Program-made: the position numbers and the translations under genes
NCBI RefSeq assembly: GCF_014054985.1
Contig: NZ_CP059569.1
Coordinates: 2,046,001-2,110,000, forward strand
Direction: 5' to 3'
Length of the DNA: 64,000 bases
Source of the DNA: Kingella oralis
GTDB taxonomy: Bacteria > Pseudomonadota > Gammaproteobacteria > Burkholderiales > Neisseriaceae
In this document: positions 14,756 to 23,479 of the stretch, piece by piece
Position numbering within the stretch: the first letter of the stretch is position 1
Layout: each line of letters opens with the position of its first letter
Notes under the pieces: generated by a model
Told to the model about the DNA's origin: nothing
Databases searched by the model: none
What the model saw: the letters and a program-made list of their open reading frames with translations, nothing else

Positions 14756-16804
14756 ATGCAAAACACACTCAACACCCTGTTCCAACAATGGGCATGGGAC
14801 ATCCTCTACCCGCTAGACGGGCAAAACCAATTCATCGGCAGCGACGGCTTTGAGCGCAGCGAAATCGCCCGCCTCATCGGCGCAGAAAACTGGTTCAACG
14901 AAGAAAACCCCTACGACCCCGCCGCCGCCCGCCGCCGGCTCAAAGCCGCCTACGAAGCATGGCAGCAGCAACACGACTTCGAACACATCTGGCAAACCAG
15001 CCTGCCCGACACCCTGCGCCACAACCTTGCCCAATGGCAAGCCATGAGCCACTTCAACGAAACCGAAACCCGCCTGCTCACCTTCGGCATCCTGCTGCAC
15101 AGCCAATCCACCCTGTCGCGCCTGTGCAACCTGCTGGGCGATTTAGACGACAACGCCTGCTGCGAAGCCCTCGCCCAACTCTTGCGGCAGCCTGAAAACC
15201 AAATCACCGCCGCCCTGTCGCCCAAAGCCCCGCTCGCCAACATCGGGCTGATGCGCCTTGACCGCAACGACGAGTACTACATGAAAAGCAAAATCGACCT
15301 GCTCTCGCGCCGATTTGCCGACCTGATGCTCAACGCCCCCACCACCCCCACCGAAATCCTCAAACGCCACATTCTCCCCGCGCCGCAAACCCAGCTCACG
15401 CTTGGCGACTTCGCCCACTTGGGCGTGCTCGCCACCGCCGCCGAAGCCTATCTGCGCCAAGTGTTCGCGCAAAAACTTTCAGGCTGCAACATCCTCATCC
15501 ACGGCGTGGCCGGCACCGGCAAAACCGAATTCAGCCGCGTGCTCGCCAGCGCGCTGGGCGTAGAGCTCTACGAAATCTCGTGGACCAACGAAGACGACAG
15601 CCCCGCCGACCGCGACGACCGCATGAACGCCCTGCGCATGGCGCAAAACATCCTCGCCGGGCAAAACAGCATGCTGATGTTTGACGAAGTAGAAGACTTG
15701 TTTGACCGCGGGCAACACGATTTCAGCCTCAACAAAGCATGGCTCAACCGCTTTTTAGAAAACAACCGCGTGCCCACCATCTGGATAGGCAACAACGTAG
15801 AACTCATCGACCCCTCCGCCGTGCGCCGCTTTGACATCGTCATCGAAATGAAAGCCCCGCCCGTTGCCCGCCGCGCCGAACTCATCGCCGGCTACACCCG
15901 CGATTTTATGGACAAATCCCAAATCCGCAGCCTCGCCGAACACGAAGCCCTCGTGCCCGCCCTGCTCAAACAAGCCCACAAAGTAACCCAAGCCACCAGC
16001 CAAGATTGGCAGCCTGAAAAACGCAGCGAACTCTTCCAAAAACTGCTGCAAAACACGCTCAAAGCCCAAGGCAACTACCACGCGCTCAACAAAACCGCCA
16101 AGCTGCCCGAAGTGTACAGCCTAGACTATCTCAACACCCCGCGCGATTTGCACCAACTCGCCCAAGGCATCATCGCCGCAGGGCGCGGCACCCTCTGCCT
16201 ATACGGCGCAGCAGGCACAGGCAAAAGCGCGTATGCCGCATGGCTCTCCGAGCAAGCGGGCAAACAGCTTATCTACAAACGCAGCTCCGATTTGCTGTCC
16301 AAATACGTGGGCGAAACCGAGCAACTCATCGCCCAAGCCTTCGCCGAAGCCGAAGAAAACCAAGCCGTGCTGGTGTTTGACGAAGTGGACAGCTTCTTGC
16401 AAGACAGGCGCGGCGCCAACCAAAGCTGGGAAATCACCCAAGTGAACGAAATGCTCACCCAAATGGAAGCCTACCAAGGCATCTTCATCGCCACCACCAA
16501 CCTGATGCGCAACCTAGACCAAGCCGCCCTGCGCCGCTTTGACTTCAAGCTGGAATTTTCGCCGCTGCGCCCCGACCAAGCATGGAAGCTGTTTCAAGCC
16601 CACTGCGCCCAACTTAGCTTGCCCTGCCCCGATGAGCTGCGCAGCGAAGTCGCCCGCATCAGGCAGCTGGTGGCAGGCGATTTTGCCGTTGCCGCCAAGC
16701 AAGCGCGCATCACCCCGTTTGCTGATGCCCAAGCCCTGCTCGCCAGCTTGCAACTAGAATGCAGCCTAAAAGAAGGCGGCAAAGGGGCGATGGGGTTTGT
16801 GTGA
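14756..16804 (+). CDS. Twin AAA+ ATPase of unknown function
   Basis: 682 residues with two AAA+ modules. Module 1: Walker A GVAGTGKT at about 249-256, Walker B LMFDEVED near 306, and an arginine-bearing AVRRFD. Module 2: Walker A GAAGTGKS near 483, Walker B VLVFDEVD near 537, ALRRFD. The first 230 residues are helical and unlike known adaptors. The layout recalls classical type II AAA+ remodellers such as ClpA-like or CDC48-like proteins, but there is no protease-docking loop that I can see and no partner gene. It is probably a soluble remodelling ATPase. Monocistronic. Confidence 0.8.
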   Translation: MQNTLNTLFQQWAWDILYPLDGQNQFIGSDGFERSEIARLIGAENWFNEENPYDPAAARRRLKAAYEAWQQQHDFEHIWQTSLPDTLRHNLAQWQAMSHFNETETRLLTFGILLHSQSTLSRLCNLLGDLDDNACCEALAQLLRQPENQITAALSPKAPLANIGLMRLDRNDEYYMKSKIDLLSRRFADLMLNAPTTPTEILKRHILPAPQTQLTLGDFAHLGVLATAAEAYLRQVFAQKLSGCNILIHGVAGTGKTEFSRVLASALGVELYEISWTNEDDSPADRDDRMNALRMAQNILAGQNSMLMFDEVEDLFDRGQHDFSLNKAWLNRFLENNRVPTIWIGNNVELIDPSAVRRFDIVIEMKAPPVARRAELIAGYTRDFMDKSQIRSLAEHEALVPALLKQAHKVTQATSQDWQPEKRSELFQKLLQNTLKAQGNYHALNKTAKLPEVYSLDYLNTPRDLHQLAQGIIAAGRGTLCLYGAAGTGKSAYAAWLSEQAGKQLIYKRSSDLLSKYVGETEQLIAQAFAEAEENQAVLVFDEVDSFLQDRRGANQSWEITQVNEMLTQMEAYQGIFIATTNLMRNLDQAALRRFDFKLEFSPLRPDQAWKLFQAHCAQLSLPCPDELRSEVARIRQLVAGDFAVAAKQARITPFADAQALLASLQLECSLKEGGKGAMGFV

Positions 16805-17102
16805 GATGGGGCGGGTTGATTGAAACACGCACACTAAAAGGCAGCCTGAAAACGAGCGCAGCGAGTTTCTGCGAAGCTAAAACAGCATAAAAAACCGTTT
16901 TCAGGCTGCCTTGCTTCCCATTAGCCGTAGGGCGTGCCGCTTCACTGCACACGCAGTTTGCCCGCAGCCCCCAAGCCCTGCAAACCCAAAAACAGCAAAT
17001 TGCCCAAGCCTACCCAAACGTAAAGGCAGCCTGAAAACGCAAAATACCGTTTTCAGGCTGCCTTGGTCTTGTTCTCAACGCCCCGCGCTTACCCCGCCCC
17101 TA
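16805..17102. other. Intergenic region with two DUS pairs
   Basis: Between the convergent AAA+ and edd genes there are DUS pairs at about 16840-16912 and 17023-17063. The stretch in between has no supported gene. Confidence 0.7.
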
Positions 17103-18932
17103 TCACGCAAAATCCCCGCCAAAGCTCATCGCCCCCGTTTCCGCGCTGCTGGTTTGCGCGCGAAAGCCTGCAAACAATTCGCGCCCGATGCCGTGCGTAT
17201 TTTTGCTTAAATCGGGCGCAGGGATGTCGCGCGCGTTCCATTCGGCTTCGTCCACCAGCACATTTAATTCGCCCGTTTTGGCGTTGAAGCGAATCATGTC
17301 GCCGGTGCGGATTTTGCCGATGTTGCCGCCCATCAAGGCTTCGGGCGACATATGAATCGCGGCAGGCACTTTGCCCGATGCGCCCGACATCCGTCCATCG
17401 GTAACCAACGCCACTTTAAAGCCACGGTCTAGCAAAATCGCCAGCGGCGGGGTTAATTTGTGCAGCTCGGGCATCCCCATCGCGCGTGCGCCCTGAAAGC
17501 GCACCACGCACACAAAATCGCGCTCCAACTCGCCGCGCTCAAACGCCGCCAACACTTCGCGCTGGTCGTTAAACACAATGGCGGGGGCTTCCATTTCAAA
17601 ATGTTCGGGTTTCATGGCAGACACTTTAATCACGCTGCGCCCCACGTTGCCGCGCATCAGGCGCAAGCCGCCATCGGGCGAGAACGGCGCGGCAACGGTG
17701 CGCAAAATACCGGTGTCGCGGCTTTCGGCAACCGCGTCGCGCCATTCCAGCTTGCCGTCAATCAAAAACGGCTCTTGCGTGTACGCCGCCATGCCACGCC
17801 CAACCACGGTGTCCACATCGTCATGCAGCAAGCCCGCGTCGCGCAGTTCGCGGATAACAAACGGCAAGCCACCTGCCGCGGCAAAGTGGTTCACATCCGC
17901 CTGCCCGTTGGGATACACGCGAATCAGCAAAGGGATGATGGACGAGATTTCGTCAAAATCGTCCCAATTCAAAATTACGCCCGCCGCGCGCGCCATCGCC
18001 ACCAAGTGCATGGTGTGGTTGGTGGAGCCGCCTGTTGCCATCAAGCCTATCATGGCGTTGGTAAACGATTTTTCGCTCAGCATTTCGCCCAGCGGTTTCA
18101 GGCTGCCTGATTGGATGCCCTGCACCATGCGCGCGCCCGCATAGCGCGTTAAAGCCTCGCGCATCGGCGTGTAGGGGTTGAAAAACGCGGCGGCGGGCAG
18201 ATGCACGCCCATCAATTCCATCATCATTTGATTGGAATTTGCCGTGCCGTAAAAGGTGCAAGTGCCCGCGCTGTGATACGAGCCTAGCTCGCTTGCCAAC
18301 AAGGCATCACGCCCCACTTTGCCCTCGGCAAAAAGCTGGCGCGTGCGGGCTTTTTCTTTGTTGCTGATGCCGCTTTCCATCGGGCCGGCGGGCACAAAAA
18401 TAGCGGGCAAATGTCCGCACGACAACGCGCCTATCATCAAACCCGGTACGATTTTGTCGCACACGCCAAACAGCAACGCGCCGTCAAACATCTGATGCGA
18501 CAAACCCACCGCCGTGCTCATGGCAATCACATCGCGCGAAAACAGCGACAATTCCATGCCCTCGTAGCCCTGCGTGATGCCGTCGCACATCGCGGGCGTG
18601 CCCCCCGCCACTTGCGCGGTTGCGCCGTATTTTTGCACTTCGTCTTTAATCCAATCGGGAAAATCTTTAAACGGCTGGTGCGCCGACACCATGTCGTTAT
18701 ACGCGCTAATCATGCCGATATTGGGCACATTGGGCTGCTGCATTTGGATTTGGATGGTTTTGGGCATGGCGGCATAGCCGTGTGCCAAGTTGGAGCAGCC
18801 TAGCCGGTCGCGCTGCACTTTGCCTTGTTTGATGTATTGGCGAATCCGCGCCAAATAGGCGGTGCGCGTAGGGCGGCTGCGGTCAATAATGCGCTGGGTG
18901 ATTTCGGCGAGTTTGGGGTGGAGAGGGGTCAT
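17103..18932 (-). CDS. edd: Phosphogluconate dehydratase
   Basis: 609 residues, the usual length. It dehydrates 6-phosphogluconate to KDPG in the Entner-Doudoroff pathway. Visible IlvD/Edd features: CDGITQGYEGMELSLFSRD, the Fe-S cluster cysteines in GVCDK and AGTCTFYGTANSN, and GRMSGASGKVPAA near the C-terminus. zwf lies 1 kb away on the other strand; pgl and eda are absent from the window. A HexR-like palindrome sits 22 bases before the start. Confidence 0.97.
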   Translation of the reverse strand: MTPLHPKLAEITQRIIDRSRPTRTAYLARIRQYIKQGKVQRDRLGCSNLAHGYAAMPKTIQIQMQQPNVPNIGMISAYNDMVSAHQPFKDFPDWIKDEVQKYGATAQVAGGTPAMCDGITQGYEGMELSLFSRDVIAMSTAVGLSHQMFDGALLFGVCDKIVPGLMIGALSCGHLPAIFVPAGPMESGISNKEKARTRQLFAEGKVGRDALLASELGSYHSAGTCTFYGTANSNQMMMELMGVHLPAAAFFNPYTPMREALTRYAGARMVQGIQSGSLKPLGEMLSEKSFTNAMIGLMATGGSTNHTMHLVAMARAAGVILNWDDFDEISSIIPLLIRVYPNGQADVNHFAAAGGLPFVIRELRDAGLLHDDVDTVVGRGMAAYTQEPFLIDGKLEWRDAVAESRDTGILRTVAAPFSPDGGLRLMRGNVGRSVIKVSAMKPEHFEMEAPAIVFNDQREVLAAFERGELERDFVCVVRFQGARAMGMPELHKLTPPLAILLDRGFKVALVTDGRMSGASGKVPAAIHMSPEALMGGNIGKIRTGDMIRFNAKTGELNVLVDEAEWNARDIPAPDLSKNTHGIGRELFAGFRAQTSSAETGAMSFGGDFA

Positions 18933-18954
18933 GGTTTGCGTCTTTCATTTTGTT

Positions 18955-18971
18955 TTGTAGCTTAACTACAA
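18955..18971. promoter_or_regulatory. HexR-like operator of edd
   Basis: TTGTAGCTTAACTACAA is an almost perfect 17-base palindrome 22-38 bases before the edd start. It is close to HexR boxes (TTGTARTNNNAYTACAA-like); HexR is the RpiR-type repressor of zwf/edd genes that responds to KDPG, and Neisseria carries a homologue near zwf. The hexR gene is not in this window. Confidence 0.6.
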
Positions 18972-19141
18972 AAATAATATTTTGCTGCGGGTTTCAATCT
19001 TATCGCACGGGGCGGAATTATACCGAAAAATTGCTAATACGACTGTTTTAAATCAATTTTCGCGCACGCTGCCGAATAGACAAAATTCATGCCAATGTGT
19101 AGGATTACTACGGTTTAAGGCAGCCTGAAAAAGGAATCCGC

Positions 19142-19642
19142 ATGACTGATTTCATCATCCGAACCCCACGCCCCGAAGAAGCCGCCACAATGGCAGAAAT
19201 TGAAGCCTTGGGCTTTACCCCCGCAGAAGCGGCGAGCCTCGCACAGATTACCGCGCGATTGGCGGTGTTTCCCGAGCAATTTTTTGTGTCAGAGCAAGAT
19301 AACCGCGTGGTGGGCTTTATCAACGGCTGCTCGGCGGATACGCCGCATCTGCCCGACAAATTTTACGCCGATGCCCGCCATCATCAGCCCAACGGTGCGT
19401 ATGCGTTTGTGTTTGGCTTGGCGGTGCATCCCGATTATCAGCGGCGCGGCATGGCGGCGGCGTTGCTCAATCATTACATCGCCGCCATGCGCGAGCGCGG
19501 CAAACGCGGCGTGGTGCTCACCTGCAAGGCGCATTTGCTGGATTACTATCGCGGCTTTGGCTTTGTGCACGGCGGCGTGGCGGATTCGGAACACGGCGGG
19601 GCGGAATGGCATGAGATGACGCTGCTGTTTAGCGGGCGTTGA
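19142..19642 (+). CDS. GNAT-family N-acetyltransferase
   Basis: 166 residues. The acetyl-CoA site is clear: FGLAVHPDYQRRGMAAALL (R-R-G-M-A pyrophosphate loop) followed by a helix and VVLTCKAHLLDYYRGFGF. The substrate is not predictable. It stands between edd and zwf, without operon partners; DUS pairs flank it. Confidence 0.9.
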   Translation: MTDFIIRTPRPEEAATMAEIEALGFTPAEAASLAQITARLAVFPEQFFVSEQDNRVVGFINGCSADTPHLPDKFYADARHHQPNGAYAFVFGLAVHPDYQRRGMAAALLNHYIAAMRERGKRGVVLTCKAHLLDYYRGFGFVHGGVADSEHGGAEWHEMTLLFSGR

Positions 19643-19933
19643 GGCAGCCTGAAATGGGTCAATATGATTTTCAGGCTGCCTATTGTATGGGAACCGCCCG
19701 TTGAGGCAGCCTGAAAACCAACATAAAGCAGCGACGGCTCATCGCCAAACGGCGTGTTCAATCAGGTTTTACGGGTTGGAACCCTGTCGGCGGGTTTTTG
19801 ATGCGCCATCGGTTGTCGGTGTTAAACAATTTTCAGGCTGCCTATCGCGGCGCCCCCCCCTTTCAGGCAGCCTGAAAAGCCGCAAATCTTTTATAATGGC
19901 GCAATCATGCCCCCATAGAACAAGGAATCCGCT
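19643..19933. other. Region upstream of zwf: DUS, repeat remnant, C8 tract and -10 box
   Basis: DUS pairs at about 19642-19681 and further copies at 19703, 19831 and 19862; a repeat remnant (about 19735-19825) with ACGGGTTGGAACCC; a C8 run at 19853-19860; and TATAAT at 19892-19897, 36 bases before the zwf ATG. No gene. Confidence 0.75.
19853..19860 (+). repeat. C8 homopolymer upstream of the zwf promoter
   Basis: Eight C residues end 31 bases before the TATAAT of zwf and abut a DUS copy. Slippage here could change promoter architecture. Confidence 0.7.
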
Positions 19934-21370
19934 ATGTCTCAAACCAATTTTGATATGGTTATCTTCGGCGCAACCGGCGATTTATCTATGCGCAAGCTGT
20001 TGCCCAGCTTGTATCAGGCGCACGCCGCAGGCTTGCTGCATCCCGATGCGCGCATTTTGGGCGTGTCGCGCAGCCAGTTTGACACCGCACAATTTTTGGC
20101 AAAAGTGGAAACCGACAGCAAAATCCACATCAAACACCATTTCAGCGACGCGCTTTGGGCTTCGTTTATCAAGCGCATTCAATATTTGTCTTTAAACGTG
20201 AGCGAGCCCGAACATTTTGCCAAGCTGGGCGAAGTAGTCAAAGCGCGCAAAGAAACGGATAACGTGATTATCTATCTTTCCACCGCGCCCAAATTCTTCG
20301 CCCCCGCCTGCGAAAACCTTGCCGCCGTGGGCTTGAACGCGGATAACGTGCGCATTGTGTTGGAAAAACCATTGGGCACGGATTTAGCCTCATCGCAAGC
20401 CATCAACGCCGATGTGGCGCGGTTTTTCAAAGAAGAACAGATTTACCGCATTGACCACTACCTCGGCAAAGAAAGCCTGCAAAACGTGTTGCCGCTGCGC
20501 TTTGGCAATGTGTTCCTTGAACCGATTTGGCACAAAGATTTCGTGCAGTCCGTGCAAATCACCATCGCCGAGCAGTTGGGCGTGGAAGAGCGCGGCGAGT
20601 TCTACGACATCACCGGCGCGTTGCGCGATATGGTGCAAAACCATTTGATGCAGATGCTGTGCTTTGTGGCGATGGAGCGCCCGAAATCGCTGGGCGCGGA
20701 TGATGTGCGCGATGAGAAATTGAAAGTGGTTGCCGCGCTCAAACCGATGACTTCTGCCGATGTGGATAAAAACGTGGTGCGTGGGCAATACACCGCCTCA
20801 GGCAGCCTGAAAGGCTATTTGCAAGAGCATAAAGTGCCTGCCGATAGCCGCACAGAAACCTATGTTGCCATCCGCGCCGAAGTGGACACGCCGCGCTGGC
20901 AGGGCGTGCCGTTTTACCTGCGCACGGGCAAACGCATGGCAGCACGCAGCGCGCAAATTGTGTTGAACTTCAAACCCGATGCGGGCAGCTTGTTCGGCAG
21001 CCATGCCAACCGCTTAATCATCAGCTTGCAGCCCGATGAAACCGTGTCGCTCAAATGGTTTGTGAAACAAGTGGGCAGCGGCTTGAACGTAGCCCCCGCC
21101 GAAATGGTGTTGGACATGGGCAAAGCGGTGGACGGCCGCCGCGCTGAGGCTTATGAATTGCTGCTGCGCGAGGTGATTGACGGGCGTTTGGCGTTGTTTA
21201 ACCGCCGCGACGAATTGGAAAAGGCTTGGGAATGGGTGATGCCGATTTTGGACAACTGGGCAACTTCGCCTGTGCCGCCGCACGGTTATCCTGCTGATAG
21301 CTGGGGGCCTGAGGCGGCGCGGAAACTACTGGCGCGGGATGGGAATTTGTGGGTGGAAGAGCAGGGGTGA
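19934..21370 (+). CDS. zwf: Glucose-6-phosphate 1-dehydrogenase
   Basis: 478 residues. It oxidises glucose 6-phosphate to 6-phosphogluconolactone with NADP or NAD. GATGDLSMRKLLP binds the cofactor, EKPLG follows, and RIDHYLGKE contains the catalytic and substrate-binding residues. The length is normal. AAGGAATCC precedes the ATG. With edd it feeds the Entner-Doudoroff pathway. The usual Neisseria partners pgl and glk do not follow; a CLC gene is convergent. Confidence 0.97.
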   Translation: MSQTNFDMVIFGATGDLSMRKLLPSLYQAHAAGLLHPDARILGVSRSQFDTAQFLAKVETDSKIHIKHHFSDALWASFIKRIQYLSLNVSEPEHFAKLGEVVKARKETDNVIIYLSTAPKFFAPACENLAAVGLNADNVRIVLEKPLGTDLASSQAINADVARFFKEEQIYRIDHYLGKESLQNVLPLRFGNVFLEPIWHKDFVQSVQITIAEQLGVEERGEFYDITGALRDMVQNHLMQMLCFVAMERPKSLGADDVRDEKLKVVAALKPMTSADVDKNVVRGQYTASGSLKGYLQEHKVPADSRTETYVAIRAEVDTPRWQGVPFYLRTGKRMAARSAQIVLNFKPDAGSLFGSHANRLIISLQPDETVSLKWFVKQVGSGLNVAPAEMVLDMGKAVDGRRAEAYELLLREVIDGRLALFNRRDELEKAWEWVMPILDNWATSPVPPHGYPADSWGPEAARKLLARDGNLWVEEQG

Positions 21371-21390
21371 GGTTGATTGAACTGCATGAA

Positions 21391-21432
21391 TAGGCAGCCT
21401 GAAAACGGGTAAACACGTTTTCAGGCTGCCTA
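21391..21432. terminator. Shared DUS-pair terminator of zwf and clc
   Basis: TAGGCAGCCTGAAAACG and CGTTTTCAGGCTGCCTA form a perfect 17-base stem between two convergent genes. Confidence 0.7.
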
Positions 21433-21434
21433 CT

Positions 21435-22808
21435 TCATTTCCCCGCCTTACACTCCTCCGCCACGCGCTGGCGAAACCGCGCCGCCGCCGCATGGTAAAA
21501 CGGCTTGGGCGAAAACTGCCGCGACACCGCCGTCGCCACCAAGCCCCCCATCAGCATCCACACCAAAAGCTGCTGGCTGCCCGTCATCTCCATCACCACC
21601 ACGCTTGCCGTCAGCGGCGATTGCGTTGCCCCCGACAAAAACGCCACCATCCCCAGCAACACCAACACATTCCCGCCCAGCCCCAAGCCCGCGAGCTGCG
21701 CCAAATCATGCCCAATCATCGCACCGATGGTTAAACACGGCGTAAAAATCCCACCGGGGATGCCCGCCCAATAAGAAAAAATCGTCGCCAGCCATTTCCA
21801 CAGCGACATGCCAAACGGCGCATGATATTGGTTGTGCAACGCCTCCAACACCTGCGCCGAGCCCGTGCCATAAGCATCCCCGCCGCTGATTGTGCCCACC
21901 GCTGCCAGCAAAAGCCCCATCAGCCCCGCCAGCAAAATCGGGCGACGCTGCACCCAAGCCTTCCAGCCCGCCGCAGGAATCACCCAGCCCACGCCTTTAA
22001 ACAGCAAACGGCTAAACAAGCCCCCCATCACGCCGCACACCAACGCCACCGCCAGCACCCAAAGCCACAAATGCTTCACCTCCGTGCCATACGCATAAAA
22101 ATTGCTGAAATACGGGTGGTTGCCCATAATCGCCACCTGCGCAAAACCCGCCGCCAAAATGCCGATAAAAATCTGCCGTTCCCAGCGCAGCATCACATCG
22201 CGCCCCAGCTCTTCAATCGCAAAAATTACCCCCGCCAAAGGCGCGTTAAACGCCGCCGCCAAGCCCCCTGCCGCGCCTGCCGCCAGCAAATCGTTATCCT
22301 GCAAGCCCGTAAACGCCAAATTGTGCTTCTTGCACCACCGCCCCCAGCTTGCCATCACCGCCGCCCCCACCTGCACCGAAGGCCCCTCCCGCCCAATAGA
22401 AGCCCCGCACAGCATTCCCAAAAACGTCAGCGGCACTTTCAACAACGTCTCCCGAAAGCCCAGCGCCCGCTTTTTCGTGCGCCCATACGGCAGCACAATC
22501 GACGCAATCACCTGCGGAATCCCGCTGCCCACCGTGTAAGGCGCAAACCGCCGCATCAGCCAAGCAATCAGCATCAGGCCCAGCGGCAACGCCACCCAAG
22601 CAAACCACGGATAAGTTTTCACCCAATGCCGATTGTGCTCCAAAGCAAATTCCGCCATCTGCGCAAAAATCATCGACACCCCCGCCACCAGCAGCGAACC
22701 AATCAGCAAATACAGCAACGGCACCGATTTTCGCGACAAGCGCCGCATCTGCCGCCATTTTCTACGCGCCCAAAAACGGCAACGCCGCACAAAATTTATC
22801 CAAGACAT
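21435..22808 (-). CDS. CLC-family chloride channel/transporter
   Basis: 457 residues from MSWINFVRRCRFWARRK, about ten or more hydrophobic helices. The three CLC selectivity motifs are present: GSGIPQV, GREGPSVQ and GIFTPCL. The glutamate in GREGP is the gating residue of H+/Cl- exchangers such as ClcA. There is no CBS domain at the C-terminus. By analogy it moves chloride across the inner membrane, perhaps for acid resistance. Confidence 0.92.
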   Translation of the reverse strand: MSWINFVRRCRFWARRKWRQMRRLSRKSVPLLYLLIGSLLVAGVSMIFAQMAEFALEHNRHWVKTYPWFAWVALPLGLMLIAWLMRRFAPYTVGSGIPQVIASIVLPYGRTKKRALGFRETLLKVPLTFLGMLCGASIGREGPSVQVGAAVMASWGRWCKKHNLAFTGLQDNDLLAAGAAGGLAAAFNAPLAGVIFAIEELGRDVMLRWERQIFIGILAAGFAQVAIMGNHPYFSNFYAYGTEVKHLWLWVLAVALVCGVMGGLFSRLLFKGVGWVIPAAGWKAWVQRRPILLAGLMGLLLAAVGTISGGDAYGTGSAQVLEALHNQYHAPFGMSLWKWLATIFSYWAGIPGGIFTPCLTIGAMIGHDLAQLAGLGLGGNVLVLLGMVAFLSGATQSPLTASVVVMEMTGSQQLLVWMLMGGLVATAVSRQFSPKPFYHAAAARFRQRVAEECKAGK

Positions 22809-23479
22809 GATGACCCCGTGTGATGATTGGAATGGATGGTTTGAAATGATTTTCAGGCTGCCCCAATGCACAAAAACCAGCCGCGGCAAGGCAGCCTGAA
22901 AACGCTGTTTGCGAAAATTCCGAATGCCCGATATTGTAAAACCCCGCCCCGCTTTGCAAAAGGCAGCCTGAAAAGATTTCAACCGCCCGACACAATACAA
23001 AAAACAGCCACATCGGGCGCATCTTGCAAACACATTGCGCCCGCCCTATTCGCTTTCCTTGTTTTCAGGCTGTCTGTGCGAATCCTGCAACCGATGGCGC
23101 AACCAAGGCTCGCCGATGTCGCCACGCCAACCCGTAAAGCCCTATTGAATACACCATTGGGCAACAAGCCGTCGCCGCTCCTTTTTAGATTTCAGGCTGC
23201 CTTTGGGGTTTCGCAAAGGTTTCGGGCTGCCGCCGCTTGCCATCAAGGCAAACCCTGTCTGGCCAGCAGCAATTGCCGTTCCCGCCTGCCCGAAATAAAG
23301 CGCGGCAACAGCGACCCATTATCGGCGCGCTCGGCTTACGCTACACCAACTCCATGGCGCAGCAACCGCGCATTCAACAACAAAAGGCAGCCTGAAACAG
23401 AAAATTCCGTTTTCAGGCTGCCTTCGCTCCAAATAATTCAGGCTGCCCAAAGGCAGCCTGAAAGCTCAACTACATCACA
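22809..23479. other. Gene-free region with DUS copies and repeat remnants
   Basis: At least eight DUS or near-DUS copies. Around 23085-23190 lies a repeat remnant with CGATGGCGCAACC, GGCTCGCCGATG and GGGCAACAAGCCGTCGCCGCTC, related to text near 3300 and 19740. The stretch 23215-23390 reads as a short run (RPIIGALGLRYTNSMAQQ) that may be the decayed end of a gene, but I cannot identify it. Confidence 0.6.

Noticed and set aside
21822..22823. 333-codon plus-strand frame opposite the CLC gene
   Set aside because: Arg/His/Pro-rich antisense translation of a well-supported membrane protein.
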